Shown: in pieces, positions 1-12,636 of the stretch | Position numbering within the stretch: the stretch's first letter is position 1 | How the letters are laid out: each line of letters begins with the position of its first letter | NCBI RefSeq assembly: GCF_051014685.1 | Contig: NC_135060.1 | Span: 868,001 to 932,000, forward strand | DNA from: Ptiloglossa arizonensis | Lineage: Eukaryota > Arthropoda > Insecta > Hymenoptera > Colletidae | Reading direction: 5' to 3' | Length of the DNA stretch: 64,000 nt | The notes under the pieces: generated by a model | What the model saw: the letters and a program-made list of their open reading frames with translations, nothing else | Databases searched by the model: none | Told to the model about the DNA's origin: nothing | Translations under genes and position numbers: made by a program

Positions 1-867
1 CACGGTTAGTGGTGGTAGTCGATAGGGAATGGATGGGTGGTTGGATACACATCGGTTGATGATTTCTGGCTCTGCTCCCATCTCGCTTATGCGCACGCTC
101 TTTTCGTACGTACGCATCGCCTCGTCCTCTCGTCCTCTCGTCTTTTGGCTTCGACTCTTCCGTGTCTAACACCCTCCCTCTCCCCTCTCCCTGCCCCCCC
201 CCCTCTAGCCCTCCGCAGCCTTCTTTAGGCCTTTCCTTTCAGTGTTGCCTTATTGAATATCCCACGAGTGGAAAATCAGTTCAACCTCCCTGAAAGGAGT
301 CCACCAACCCCTGGCTGGTTGCCTCGTTCCTTCTTTCGTTTTCCTACCCCTCGGTCTTCGCGGCTCGAGTTATCGCGTTCAATGCGATTTCCTGCCGATC
401 AAAATCGAATCGCGGAAGAAGGAACTCGTTGGGAAAACAGGGAGGGTTCCAAGGCCGAGGAACAAATTGTCGCGAAGGATTTCCGGGGTGTATAATGCTT
501 TTGCGAACAACAAGTCGACACTTTTCCCCCGATTATTGCTTCGCCGTGCACGGATCGTGTTCAATAATATTTTCCACGTTTTCGAAACTAGTACGAACTT
601 ACACGGTGCAAAGTTCACGTACCTACCGTGATTTTCCAGTTCGATATTCTAATACGATTAAGAAGTTTTCAAGTGTGAGCTGCAAAGTGGTGCACGATAC
701 TTTAAAAATCTATATTTTTCAGAAAACAACAACTTACAACGTATCTCGTTATTTAAATGTTCAACGACAACGCGTTCTTTACACCTGGTTCCTCGAGACC
801 CTAAACTCGCAGAGCCTTCGGCCCAGCGTACTCGCGCGTTAAGGCAGACCAGTAAGTATTATATTAT
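1..867. other. Non-coding; pyrimidine-rich tract, no gene seen
   Basis: Positions 118-210 are a C/T tract with an imperfect 8-bp CGTCCTCT repeat and a run of nine C at 196-204. The long plus-strand frame up to about 842 has no recognisable domain and appears to be a chance opening. Confidence 0.5.
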
Positions 868-868
868 C

Positions 869-1048
869 CGTCCACGAGAAGAAGGCACAACGTGTTTACA
901 TCCTCTTTTCGTTCGTGGTTTTTTGTCGCTCCTGTGATCACAAGCAAGAATCGCCATTGGTCGAAGACTCTTCCTTGCGATCGTACGAGTGTCAATGGAC
1001 CGTGGAAGTAGCGAGGATGTAAACACGCTGTGCCTTCTTTTCGCAGCC
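869..1048. repeat. Long hairpin, copy 1 of a two-copy family
   Basis: The left arm 875-905 is complementary to 1013-1043 at 29 of 31 positions. Pairing continues inward at lower quality: 929-953 against 966-990 pairs at roughly 18 of 25. The apex CATTGG lies near 955-960. The outer flanks (TCCACGAGAAGAAGG at the left, CTTCTTTTCGCAGCC at the right) recur in the hairpin at 35870-35995. It could be a foldback or MITE-like element, or a structured RNA. Confidence 0.75.
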
Positions 1049-4011
1049 GAATGGTACACATTTTCCGAATGGTGCCGCGAAACGTCGCGTTTGACGTCTT
1101 CGTGTATCATCTGTCGGTTTCCGTTACGCGCGCTGTTATAACATCATACAGGATACGAGATGACGCGAAGCGAACACACCGTGGTATAAATGTATTCAGA
1201 ACGTGCCGGCGGAAAGTATCAAGGATGCTTTTGGCTCGGGGATGAAGGGGGAAAAAAGAGAACGCGGGAAAGCGGACGAATACCCCTCGTAGATTTCTTT
1301 GCATAGAGAATTTGATCGTTTGTCAAGTAGACGGCGTCTTGCGCAAATTGATGCAGCGGACCTGTGCTTGCGAAATTGCTTCTTCGTGGATTGGATTTTC
1401 TCCTGAACGCATCCATGCGACGGGTGATTTGATTCCGCGGAAGAAAATTCCGAACGAAGCGGTCTATCGTAACGTGATAGATGTTTCGAGGTTGTTCTTG
1501 CGCGATTTTCGAACGCCCGATCGCGGCTCTTCTCCGGTTATCCTTTCGTGGAAATCGTACTCTCGTCCAGCGAGCCGAAGAGTCGCGAAATTTGTACGCG
1601 CGACGACGTATGGCCGAAAGTTACGCCGAATCCGTAACAATGAGTAGGGATTGTTCGAACACGAGCGTATCGAAAGTTAGGGACAAAATGCGCGAAGAGT
1701 CTCCGGTTACTCGAAAACAGAACAACATCCTTATTTTCGTTAACAAACCACTTAAAAGTCGGCATCAAAAGGTGCACGTCTACCCTCGTGCACGAATGTA
1801 TACGTTACGCTGACTACGAAGATTCAGAGGCCCTTTACTTAACCATTTCTTTCGGAAAGTCATTCGCCACACTCTCTTTTGATCGTTAGTTAAGAAGTGA
1901 ATAATATTAATTAAAACGTTCTTTTGCGGTGTGGCTCTTTCTTCTCTCGGCCCTGGGGCCGTCGTCGTCGAGCCCTTCCCGCGGTAAGAGGAGGGGAGAG
2001 GGTGGGAGGTTGGAACGACGCGGGAACCGCCGCCACTCGACTTGTCGCTCCTTGTTGGATATTTATTCGTTCGTTCGTTTTTTATTTATACTCGAGGTCT
2101 GAAAACCCGCCTTATTTGCACCCACCCCCCCTCCCTGCTCGTCTCCGCCAACCCACTTCCACCCCCTCCAAACCCACCTTCTTCCCTCCCTCCTCCAAAC
2201 AGTTCCTTTAAACGACGCGACTCCTGCCGCTCAACTCGACTCGAAACCCTTTGCCCCCTTCTCCGTACTCCGGCTGAAGGAAAAAAATTAATGGACGCAT
2301 TCGAATGAATTTTATTAATTGAATCGCACGCAGGGCGCCGCGCTTCGACGCGACTCGCACAACCCTTTGTAAACGCGGGGTGACTTGTTGCAATCGCCTT
2401 TTTAAATCATCCCTCTGCTTGCTCAAAAAGAGACAAACCTGCTGCCGATTGCCTTTTGCCCGTTATCACCCTTGGCTGAGGATGGTTATTGCCGCAGACG
2501 GACACAGGGAAAAAGTAATTGCTGTCAATATGGAGATTTTATTGGCGCATACTGTGTTCCTTCGTGCATGAGGACGCGTTATTGAAGTCAGATACGTATA
2601 ACGGGTGGTGCAATATCTTTCGTTACCTTGAACGTGTCGCGAATACTTCCCACGGTGCGATGCTTTTTTTTTTTTGAAAATATTCGCGCTACCAAGTACG
2701 GTTCGATTTGGTTTTTAGAACGTTCAAATTTTATCGACCGTCTCTTCTTCCTACGTTCTATTCTTAGGTATATTCCGAACGACCTTTAACGCGACATCTT
2801 TGAACAATCTTTCGCTAAATGAATCCTAACCCAGACCTAACGGTGAAAGTGACATCTTCTAAGTTTTACCGATTCTAATTGGATGTTCGTTTAATGAAAA
2901 AAATTCCATGTCTTTCGGTATACTTTGCATAAAAATAGTAACCGACAAGCGTACGCGAACAGTCGCAAAAATATACGACACTGTATCGAAAAGAATAGGC
3001 GTCGAGTACTTTTCCACGAACCGACGAGACATTCGGAGTGACCGATCCGGCTCGATTCGTCGCTCGTTGTCCCTCGGTATACATCCGCGGTTAACAGGAG
3101 CAAAGTATCGACGCGAGCGTTATTTGTTTCGCGTTAATTCGAGCCCGGCGACGGGATAATGCTCTCGGCGCGCACGTAAAATCGAGCTGCTCGAATTGGT
3201 CTCTGCAAAATCCGCTTTCCCAAAGACAGCGCAAAAGGAACAACCACCGCGGCCCGGAGTACAAGCAAAACCGGCCGCAACAAAGCGAAACGGCTCGGGC
3301 GGCGTTTGTAATATCGAGTGTGCATTCATTATTACTCTGAAACGATGCCGTGAAAACGGACCATCGAACGAGGACCCGGAGGCGAACGTCTGCAAACGCG
3401 CGGTAGCTCGCCACCGTCCAAAGAGACAACGATACGCGCCGCGGACCACTGCAAAAGAGAAGGAAAGACACCCTGAACGAGATACAGAGCGTACGCGTAT
3501 CGCGTACGAGGGAACGGGGGACCGAGAGATAGGGGGAACGGAGGGCAGAGGGTGGAGAGTCGTGTGGGTGTGCGCGGGGGTGGGGGGTGGGAATGGGTGG
3601 GTGCTCGGTGGAAAAGAGCGATAGGGGTTGGGAGTGGGGTAGACAGAGCATAAAAGGAACACTAGTAGGTATTAATATTTAGCATCTCTGAAACCGCCCG
3701 CATTCAAGCAACTCCACTGGATTCCCATCTAACTCCTCCCAGTATCCACCGCCGCCACAACCACGTCCACCGCTATCGCCAACACCACCACCTCCCCCCA
3801 AACTCCCCCACCTAGTCTCGCATCTTCCGCCAGACACCAGTCCTCCTTTACTTCGCCCCGGGTACTTCTCTTTACGGTAAAATATGTAAATCTAACCAAT
3901 ATTTCTAAAGATACACCGATGCGCAGACGGTGGGGGCTCTTTTATGATGGGGCAGAGCGCGAAACCCGCGGATACCGCGTTAACGTGCGTCTGATCCCCT
4001 CTCGCTGCCCT

Positions 4012-4077
4012 CCCCCCCCCCCCCCCCCACCCCCACCCCCACCCCACACCCCACACCCCACACCCCCATTCCGAGCG
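4012..4077. repeat. Poly(C) run followed by CCCCA-type repeat
   Basis: Seventeen consecutive C (4012-4028) are followed by ACCCCC, ACCCC and CACACCCC units to 4077. The minus strand is therefore a series of G-runs able to form a G-quadruplex. It is a simple repeat with no coding signal. Confidence 0.9.
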
Positions 4078-6785
4078 TTCTTCCTCCACCCCTGTCTATC
4101 TAAACGTACGCCAACCTAAATACACCCTTGCCTCGGTCGAGTCTCGAAGCCCGTTGGGGGTGGGTTGCGTTCGCGCGTGTACACACCTACGCGCCGGGAC
4201 GGTGACTGTGTGAATGCGCGAGCTCGCGCGAGCACGCGCCTCCTCGAACGTGTGCGAGCCCGAGTATTTCAATGGGGCTTGAATATCGTCCATGAATATT
4301 TCCCAAGTTCCTATTTAAAAGAACTCGAAGCGAGCGCGGTAAGATACGACACCGGACTGCCTTGAACCGCTCGCCGCGGCTACGGATTCACCGAGGGTTT
4401 CGTCCCTGAGATCGATAACGGAACCTCGAGGACAACCGTGGAAAATTCACCGACGTCGTTCGCCTCCGATGGAACGGGATCCGGTTGATAATTTAGTTTC
4501 AATTACGATTATTTCGCGACCGATGAGGTTCCATTGTACAAAAGGTAAGTCCTCGATGGATGGATATCCTCGTTCACGGATCGAAACTTTTAATTCGTTC
4601 CGGGCAACCGGATTTCACTGGGAAATTGCACATTCGTACGTTTCCTTCCGCGCAACGGACCGAAAAATGAGATGACTGCGGGAATTATTTAATATTTTAC
4701 CCTCGCCGGGTCGTATCTGTTCTACGAGGGGTCGGAAAAAGGGGCGTGCATTTAGTATTCCGGTACCGCGAGCATCAGAAATTTTTCAGTTTCCCATTTC
4801 GCGGCGCACCGGTACTTGAATTAAGCGCATCCGATCCGTGTACGCGCAATGTGTAATCGGAAGAATTGAGAATCTTTCATCCGCCCCCACACCGCCCCCA
4901 CCACCGAACCCCGCACCCTACGCCCACCGGCTTGACTTGTAACGAGACTCCGTGGTTACGGAGCCCGCTGTTCTTCCCCCTTTTTCACGCAAGGGTAGCC
5001 GGATCCGAGTGTACCTTCAAGTGGCCTCGAGATCCACGTCTGATTATGTTTATTCGTGCATGCCAACTAAGTATATTCTCGATTCTTCAGATGTCTCGGG
5101 AATGATCCCAAGTTGCTCGGTAATGGCAGCCTTGACGTTTCCCGAGCTGGTTATCGCGAACCGTATCTCGACTTTTGGAGGGTTAGCTTTCGAAAGAGTA
5201 AAATTAAAAAAAGAATCAAAATATATATTTATACGGTTCAGCGTTAAATAGAAATTTTATCGCGTTACCCTGTTATCGCACAGGGGTACATAGATGCGGT
5301 GTGAAATACGAACCAAAAGTTCGCGAGCAGCGAAGATTCGAAAACCTAACTTCGAACCGAATCGCTGTACCGAAATTATCGATTCGGATGTAAATCCAGC
5401 GTTCCGTTTTCCACGCCGTTCGAAAACTCCCGGTTATAGGAAAAATCCGGTCCGCTGGTGGAAATGTCTGATCTCGAAATCAACCGGCAAAAATAACCCG
5501 CCGAACGACGATTGCCAACAGCCGGGAGGCACGCGGAAAGAGGCTCCTCGCGGTTCCTCCCGCGTCGTCTCGCGCCAATTCCCGACAAATTGTAATTTCT
5601 AGAAACAAATTGAATATAAACGCGGCGTAATTCGAATGCCTGCTGCAGCGGCACCGACACAATAATGATGACGGCTGTGTAGAAACCAGCGGCCGTGGCT
5701 GAAGGGAGCCGAGTACAGCCAGCGCCAGAGACGTAGCCATGCGCGAAACAGCAATCTTTCGAGGCAATCTCTTTAATAAATGAAGCATACGTTCCCGCTT
5801 TTGAATTACGTCGACGTAATAGCCTCCCCCGCTCTTTCCCTATCCCCACCCCCCGCCCTATCCGTTTCTCCTTTTCTTGCCCGCTGTGCCAGTTCCGAAA
5901 CGAGACAAAGGCCAGCTTCGAGTGTGCTACTGCGACCCCTTAAGCTGATTTCCGTGGATTTGAAAGGTAGGTGGTTTCCTGAACGACAAAAAAAAAACAA
6001 GAAATGCCGACGATTCCGTGCAACGTTGTTTCCGTCTATACGCTGCGCGTTGCGATTGGCTACTTCGAATCGGTCGAATAAAATCCACGAAAGTATTCCT
6101 TTCATTTCGAAGCGTACTGCAACGTCGTGTAGATTGTTACTCGATCGAAAACGGGGGTGTGACGTCTCGAAGGACAGGTGTGGATAAAATTCGATCCCTC
6201 TTATTTACTCCTATACGTGACTCGCACGACCCTGGGTATCGTGCACGAGGGCTTCTACTGTGCAGAGATCGCAACTTGCCAACGAATCGGAGTAGTCGCT
6301 TTTTTGTATTACGTGCATTTTTGTCATCGAGAATAACTCGTACGCGTTGGAGTCCTCGTGGATTGTCAAACTTCGAAACGATGAGCCAGAAATCCTCGAA
6401 TGCGTTCGGATGAGCAGTCGATAAAGGTATCGAACGAATAAACACGAAGTCGGTAGTAAACAGCGGACACGCGGAAATTCTGTGGGTGTTCCTGGCCGAG
6501 ATTGAACGAAACACATCGACGATAAAACTGCACCGAGTCCCCCGTTCACGGTAATCTACGAAGATTATAGGCGGCAGGGTTGCCGAAATAACTGCGCAAG
6601 TAAGTAGCGTCTGCTTCCATTGTTTCCCTTCGAATCAAAAGCAGTCAAATTCTCCATTGTGATCGCGCCACGTGCTATGCTTACGCGGTGGTGGTAGCGA
6701 CGCTGGAGACGCACGATATAACGTCGCTTATGTATACGTGTTCTCGAACTGGGCGCGTGTACGTGTTAGATTTGGGATTTGCGTG

Positions 6786-6803
6786 GTGTGTGTGTGTGTG
6801 TGT
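6786..6803. repeat. (GT)9 microsatellite
   Basis: Nine perfect GT dinucleotides. A weaker alternating purine-pyrimidine context surrounds it. Confidence 0.9.
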
Positions 6804-7589
6804 ATCCACGCAACAGGGGTGTACGTATGCACCGATACAATAAACAGAGAATTGGTATTCCGCCGACTGACAGAGCTAGGCAAACAATGGACGTTTGATT
6901 GTTCAAGATTTAGTACTGGTTTACTACTGTCGAATCCGAATTCCTAGTACCGCTATGTCTCTTGCCGTTTAGTTTCGGTTATCCCGACTACAGCATTGGC
7001 TTCTTTCCGTCGATGCTAAGAACAATATTGTTAACCGAATGGAAGAGCATTCCCGCGTTTACCGAACGTCTGGGTTCCAAGGGCTGAGCGAATCGAGTAT
7101 TTGCCGATAAATGTTACATTCATTTTTCATCGTCGCTCTTATTGTTATTGGTACTTTTATCGTTAATACGTCGACAGAAATATAACATTTTGTTACATAT
7201 ATTAAAGGTCGTGGCCTTTGAACGTAACAAGATCCTGAACGTAACGCGCAACATTTTCCATTGTCTTTAAAAGACTCGTTTTTAACGCGAGATCCACGTT
7301 AGGAAATTTTCCCTAGAAAAAGCTTATCCTTCGTCGTTTTCTTTTCCTATTTCGCCCCTCTCGGGATACCCTATTGTTTATTCTAGTTCTATTGCAATTG
7401 CAAAGGGTACGAAGAGTAACATTGAAAACCACGGAATGTCCGATGATAGCTTAAAATCCGAAATACTACAGCCGGTGGAACGGAATCCGCCATTTATGCT
7501 GTTCACGTTAAATGCCAGAGAAAAAGAACCCTGCCGCTTGTTTGCTGATATTGTACTCGTGTGTCCAGTCGTGTCAAAGTGGTATTTTC

Positions 7590-8020
7590 AATAGACCGTA
7601 CTCTGGAATCTGGATGGCGGTCGGAAGAATTTAAATTTCTCGTGGAAATCACGAGTGGTCATCGAGAATGGCTCGGCTTGGAAATTGGTACAGATAGTAT
7701 TCTGAAAATGTCCAGATTCAATTTTCCACGAAACTCTGCAGCGAAATTCATCGAGGATATCGCCGAACGATACGGATCTCGAGTTTCGTTCGAAATTGTT
7801 ATTTCCGGTCTTCGATATTCATGAAAAGAAAGTAACGCAATAATACGAAACGAGCGAGATATCGATAGTCGGTGCCGGTGTCTTGGAATTCGAGAGATAG
7901 CTGGAAGAATTTGAATTTCTCTCTTAGACGAGGGTCTGCCACATTGCAATTGGATCGGGGCTGAAACTGGGCACGTGCAACGTCTTAGGAATCCGACTGA
8001 TTCCATAGCAGAGAAAACAG
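7590..8020. repeat. Degenerate direct duplication, period about 280 bp
   Basis: The block near 7600-7760 resembles 7880-8015. GGAAGAATTTAAATTTCTC at 7624 matches GGAAGAATTTGAATTTCTC at 7904. GGCTCGG-TTGGAAATTGG is followed by GGATCGG-CTGAAACTGG. GATTCAATTTT...GCAGCGAAA is followed by GATTCCATAGCAGAGAAA. An 87-codon open frame in the first block (no ATG at its start) is not preserved in the second, so I read this as old non-coding duplication rather than exons. Confidence 0.4.
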
Positions 8021-11000
8021 AGCTCGATCGAGGACGACAAGAAGAGCAGGACCAGTTTCCCTTCGACCCTACCGGTATCGGGGAATGTGGAGCATCTGTA
8101 GTTTCCTAAATACTAAGACCGATGTCACCCTTCGTGAATTGAAGGCAGATTTCGGTAACTCTCGAAGAAGGAGGGTTGCCCGTGAATGTTTGAAAGTTTC
8201 CTTAATTCCCGAGCGTTGATCGCAACGCGTTCCGGAAATATCGTTCGAAAGAAGCGTGCACAGAGCGCCTCGAAGAGACGATCTCTTCGAGAGATGAATT
8301 TCATCCAAACTCTCTGAACAGTTGTTAGACCTGTACGGTAATCAGAAAATTTCAACACACGAAGGAAACGTATTTACGAATATTATCTTTAGGGTCGGAC
8401 GACCAATTTGTAACGGGTTACAATTTTAAACTACTCCAGAGTTGAGGTATTCCGTTTACAATTTTTCTCAGACGATACCGAATATCGAATTTTACGAGAA
8501 ACGGGAATGTCCTTTGTAATTCTGCCGTTTCGTTTCAATATTGCGTAGCAACGCAAAGTGTCGGTCCCTAGAAGCGCGTACAGATATCAACAACGATAAA
8601 TGGTAAGCATCGAGCGCACAGTGATTCAACGAAAGGAACAAGATACGTGGCCGGTTCAGAGTGAAAGATTTCATGGCACACCGAACCGCATCATCGTATC
8701 CAGGAATCTCGACTCTTAAACAGCCGTCCCACGGATGATCGCGGACGTTCTCCGCCGCGCGATAAGTCGTAAATCCATGGTGGAAGAGGTCGTAAAAGGA
8801 ACCAAAGTGCGTCCTTATCCCGAACCCCGCGTAATCACAAACCCTTTACCGCGGTGAGACCATCGATCCGCTTCGTAGTTTCGCCAGTGAGTATCCCTGC
8901 TGTCTATCGTAAAGGTAAGCCTCGAAATCGCCCTTCAAGACGACGCGGGGGTTGTTTTAAGAGGTTCTAAATGTATTCGGATTAGAGAATTTAAAGACGG
9001 CCGCGAAAGGATTGTGAAAATATTACTTACAAGTGGCTACGCGTAAATTACTCGTACCTTGTACCGAATGTTCGAGCAACTTTCGTCATTTCGAGCGCTG
9101 TTAAAACAAACGGAGCGAGCGCGTCGAATTATCGTAGCTCGCGATACGTGGATACGTACGTACGAATAAACGTATAGTAAGTGTGTCGGGATGTGTACAT
9201 TTTATTCGCACGGTAAAAATGTCTTCGGGCAGAGAGTATATTTGTGTATTGTTAAAAAATTAACGTTTCGTTTAAATTAACCGTGATCGATTTAATACCA
9301 GTCAATTAACAACTCGGAGTATCGCGAAACATCTGTACGAATGTATTTGTCCGAAATGTTGCAAAACGAAACGTAATCTCTCGAAACAAATTGCGGGTAG
9401 ACCGTTCGCAACGATTATTCGAACATTAATATCGATCGTGATCGATAATAATTACCATAGAAACGACTACGGATCGCAGTTAATATTTCCAGGGGAAATC
9501 CGTCGAGAACAGAGATAAACGCGATGCATCCAGTTTCGGTGATCTTGGGAAATCTATAATCGACCATAGTACATGCGCTCGCGTATCAGCTGTTCATGCG
9601 GAAGCACGGTTGTATGTTAAACGCGTTCGGTGTGTATTCCTCCAGTGGCGTTGAAGAGGGCGGTAAGACACTCTCCTACGTGCGACGGAACGGTAGAAGG
9701 AGGATCTCTCATTCAATACGGGTGTATTGTTCAGGTCTTATCGTAATATCTCATAATTAATATCTCCGCATTGTGGTATGGATGGATAGGCTTCGCTGCC
9801 AGAGCCAACTGATAGCGAAAGCGTTTGTGCCAAGCAGCTCCCATTCTCTACCGTCTCCTTCCCTTGCACTCAGTCAGTGCCTTCATCTTTCTATTCCCAA
9901 CCAGAACGGAGCATATTTCGTGGAAAATCAGGTTCTGGGTTCTCCGAACAAAATTTAATACGATTGTAAAAATTTCGAGCGCGAAGATGTACAACGGTTC
10001 AAGACCTAAAGTTTCAAAACGATTTTCTCGATCCGAAACGTGTCATATCTTTAACACTCGCGATACCAACGATCCAAACGACCGCGGAAGAGACCACACG
10101 GATCAAAACAGGCCCGTGATTTCACCTTGCACAAATATTTCGAACAAAGATTTTACCATTTTACGGTACCCATCATAATTTTCAAAGAAAGTTGCACCAC
10201 CGGTACAATTAAGCAAAATTAAGTCTCTCTAGGCCCGAAAAGACTCACGGGTTTTAAGAATTGGACACAGTTAACGATCGATCGGCTGCCAATGAATCGT
10301 CCTAGAGTCGGATACGGTCTTTCTCGCGAGGAATCGTCACTGTGAAAGGAATTTTTCAAATTTTCGTTCGTACGGAGCAACCTCGTTGCTTCTCTCGCGC
10401 TATCAGTCGCGGGGATCTCTAGGTAGTGACAGTAACGCGGTGAAATTCCATTCGATATAAATTTATCTGTTACCGGAATACCGTCTGTCCATTGAGCGTA
10501 ATTACATTTCTAGCTAAGATTGAGATCCGGCTGGATCCAACCGGTAAGACGCGTTTATACGACGAGTACGATCGTCCCATGCACGTATCAAGCGTCGGTG
10601 TGTGAATGAGCGAGCGGTGTGTATGCATTCAATTACACTGTGTGTATACACGAATATATCTGCTGAAGGCTGGAAGGACTCGCAGCGTCTTAGAAACGGA
10701 GCTATTGAGCTTACGGCTAGATACGCTTCTCTCTGATGTTCGCCTATCCTGTCTGTTTATCGTCTATTCCGACATTTGGACAAGCGTCTTGGTTCGCGGG
10801 TACCAGAAGTCGTCCTCGGGCCTCAAAGCCCTTTAGCGTCGTGCTCGGTCCTATGGTCAGTGTGCTCTTGGACGTCCGGTTGAATCCTCCTTCCAAGGAT
10901 TAACGAAAGGTCGACGTCTCAATAGGGCAGATAAATCGCGGGGAACATTTGTCCAACGTTCGCGAAAGAGACCGTGCCCTGATTAACTCTACACGCGCGT

Positions 11001-12290
11001 TGCTTTGACGTATTAGATTCGGTTACGCTTTGTCAAGGTTTAGGTTGCTACACTCGCGTAAATTATTGTTCGCAATGGGTGTTCGAATCTAGAAAACGTT
11101 TAGAGAAATAAAAGTCGTTATCGTCTCTATTATTTCCAGAGAGCGAGTGCAACCATGCATTTCCTTCCGGTGTAACCTTTTTATCGTTACGTTCTTCGCT
11201 TCGATTTTGATAGAATATTTATTTTATAAATTCCGAGGGAAGTATATTTGAGACGAACGAAAGCCGAGCGAATTGCGGAACGGTACACAGAAAATGTAGC
11301 ATTTGTTTGAACATTGTTACCTTAACGAGGCCCAAGTGTTTACCCGAAAAACGTAATCTACTGTGAGATTCGTATACCGCTGACGATAAGACATTGGTAT
11401 CATTTTTCGATTCCAAATTGCGTAACTATTCGAACGAGAAGAAACTTTCTCTTGGAATAATCCCAGACTTTGTTACGAGATACAACGATTCATCAGGTCT
11501 GCAGAATCAAGTTTTCCAAAGTGATCAATAACGAATATTGATTATCGTTACTTAAATTTACTTGCTTTAAACGTTGCTTGGTGGAAAACCTTGGTCAGGA
11601 ATGTACGAGACGTTAAAACTTGCACGCTTCGATCAACCGAATCGACTAAAAACTAATAAAATACAAATTTTCCAACCCTCTTCCGAGGGTTCTAAGGGTC
11701 TTCTAACCCTCGACGAGCTTGAATGATTTATTTATGCATTCATTCGCGTGAAAAAATCCGTTAGTACAAAAAGAAGGTAACACGTGAGAAAATAATCGTC
11801 GAATTTTTTCAGGAAAATCTGGTAACTTATTTCCAGAGTTCGATGCATCTGAAATTTCTAATCTCTAATTTATCGGCGAGCCGGGTCAGCCGAAGGGTAG
11901 ATTTTGCGGCAACGCGAAAAGAGGAAGCGTAAACATCGAATCTGGGGGCGCAGCAATTAATAAGTGTGTTGCAGCAGACAGTGTGATGCGCAGGGTCCGT
12001 GGCAACGGTTCGACTATCTTCCTGCAGGTAGTTTCGAGCGTACGGAAGCCGAAGAGAGGAACGAGAGACTGGGACGCCGTGGTAGGGGGTGGTAGGAAAG
12101 ATAAGGCGAATCAAACCGTAAATAACTGCGGAACGGCGAAAAGGAAAGGAAAGGGGTGAGCAGTGAGGCCGGTAGTGGGAGAAGGGGTGCGTGGGAGGGT
12201 GGTAGGTACGACGCCTCGCCAGCTGCAAGACTCGCCGGGTTTTATAGTTGAATCGCATGACTCCAAATCTCCATACATTCCCCGGTGTTC
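8021..12290. other. Non-coding; no supported gene
   Basis: Apart from the small hairpin at 8269 I see no repeat or domain. A 40-codon ATG ORF at 8735-8857 that overlaps a GTGAGA donor-like site is mentioned as a low-grade exon candidate. The remaining open frames are short and overlap on opposite strands. Confidence 0.45.
8269..8291. repeat. Perfect 10-bp stem, 3-base loop
   Basis: CTCGAAGAGA (8269-8278) and TCTCTTCGAG (8282-8291) are perfect reverse complements around CGA. There is no T-run after it and no gene context. Likely an incidental small palindrome. Confidence 0.7.
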
Positions 12291-12350
12291 TCTCTTTTCC
12301 TCTCCTTTCCTCTCCTTTCCTCTCCTTTCCTCTCCTTTCCTCTCTATTCC
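12291..12350. repeat. Decamer pyrimidine repeat (TCTCCTTTCC)n
   Basis: Four perfect tandem copies of the 10-bp unit lie at 12301-12340 with degenerate flanking copies. All-pyrimidine/all-purine strands with mirror character could form triplex DNA. The ORFs through it on both strands are products of the repeat. Confidence 0.9.
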
Positions 12351-12519
12351 TCGTGTCTTTTTGCACGAGCCTCCGTCTCCCTTTTTTTCACCCCCACCAT
12401 CGGCTCATATCTATTTTTATATCGCCGTTTCTTTCTACGAGCTCGCGGCTTCCACTCCACGTAACGCCCTGCGGGTCTCTACGAGCAAACTGTTCTTACC
12501 GTACGTCTGACTCCCCGCT

Positions 12520-12636
12520 CGTGTGTGTACGTGTACGTGTGTTGTGTGTATGCACGCGCGGGCGCGCGCTCGCGCTCGCGCTCGCGCTGGTTGCACGTGT
12601 ACGATGGTACGCGGGGGTGTGTACGCGGGCGCGCGG
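12520..12636. repeat. Alternating GT/CG tract with (CGCGCT)4
   Basis: A GTGTGTGTACGTGTACGTGTG segment leads into CGCGCGGGCGCGCG and four CGCGCT hexamers (12565-12588), then more GTGTACG/GCGGGCGCGCGG. Long alternation of purine and pyrimidine favours Z-DNA. No gene signal. Confidence 0.85.

Larger units (their letters stand above)
1049..7589. other. Non-coding, CpG-dense; simple repeats, no supported gene
   Basis: Contains pyrimidine tracts (2110-2215, 3720-3830), a C-rich block (4012-4077) and a GT repeat (6786-6803). The CpG-dense part at 3050-3550 has overlapping open frames on both strands, rich in Arg/Ser/Pro, which is expected of GC-rich non-coding DNA. A possible first coding exon at 4469-4544 is discussed as a finding but is not annotated as a gene. 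Confidence 0.5.

Noticed and set aside
429..842. 137-codon plus-strand frame
   Set aside because: The start is internal to a mixed-composition region. The peptide has no motif, signal peptide or membrane pattern.
3091..3662. Two overlapping minus-strand frames of 180-186 codons
   Set aside because: They overlap each other and a 142-codon plus-strand frame in a CpG-dense, stop-poor block. The peptides are Ser/Pro/Arg/Leu-rich with no domain.
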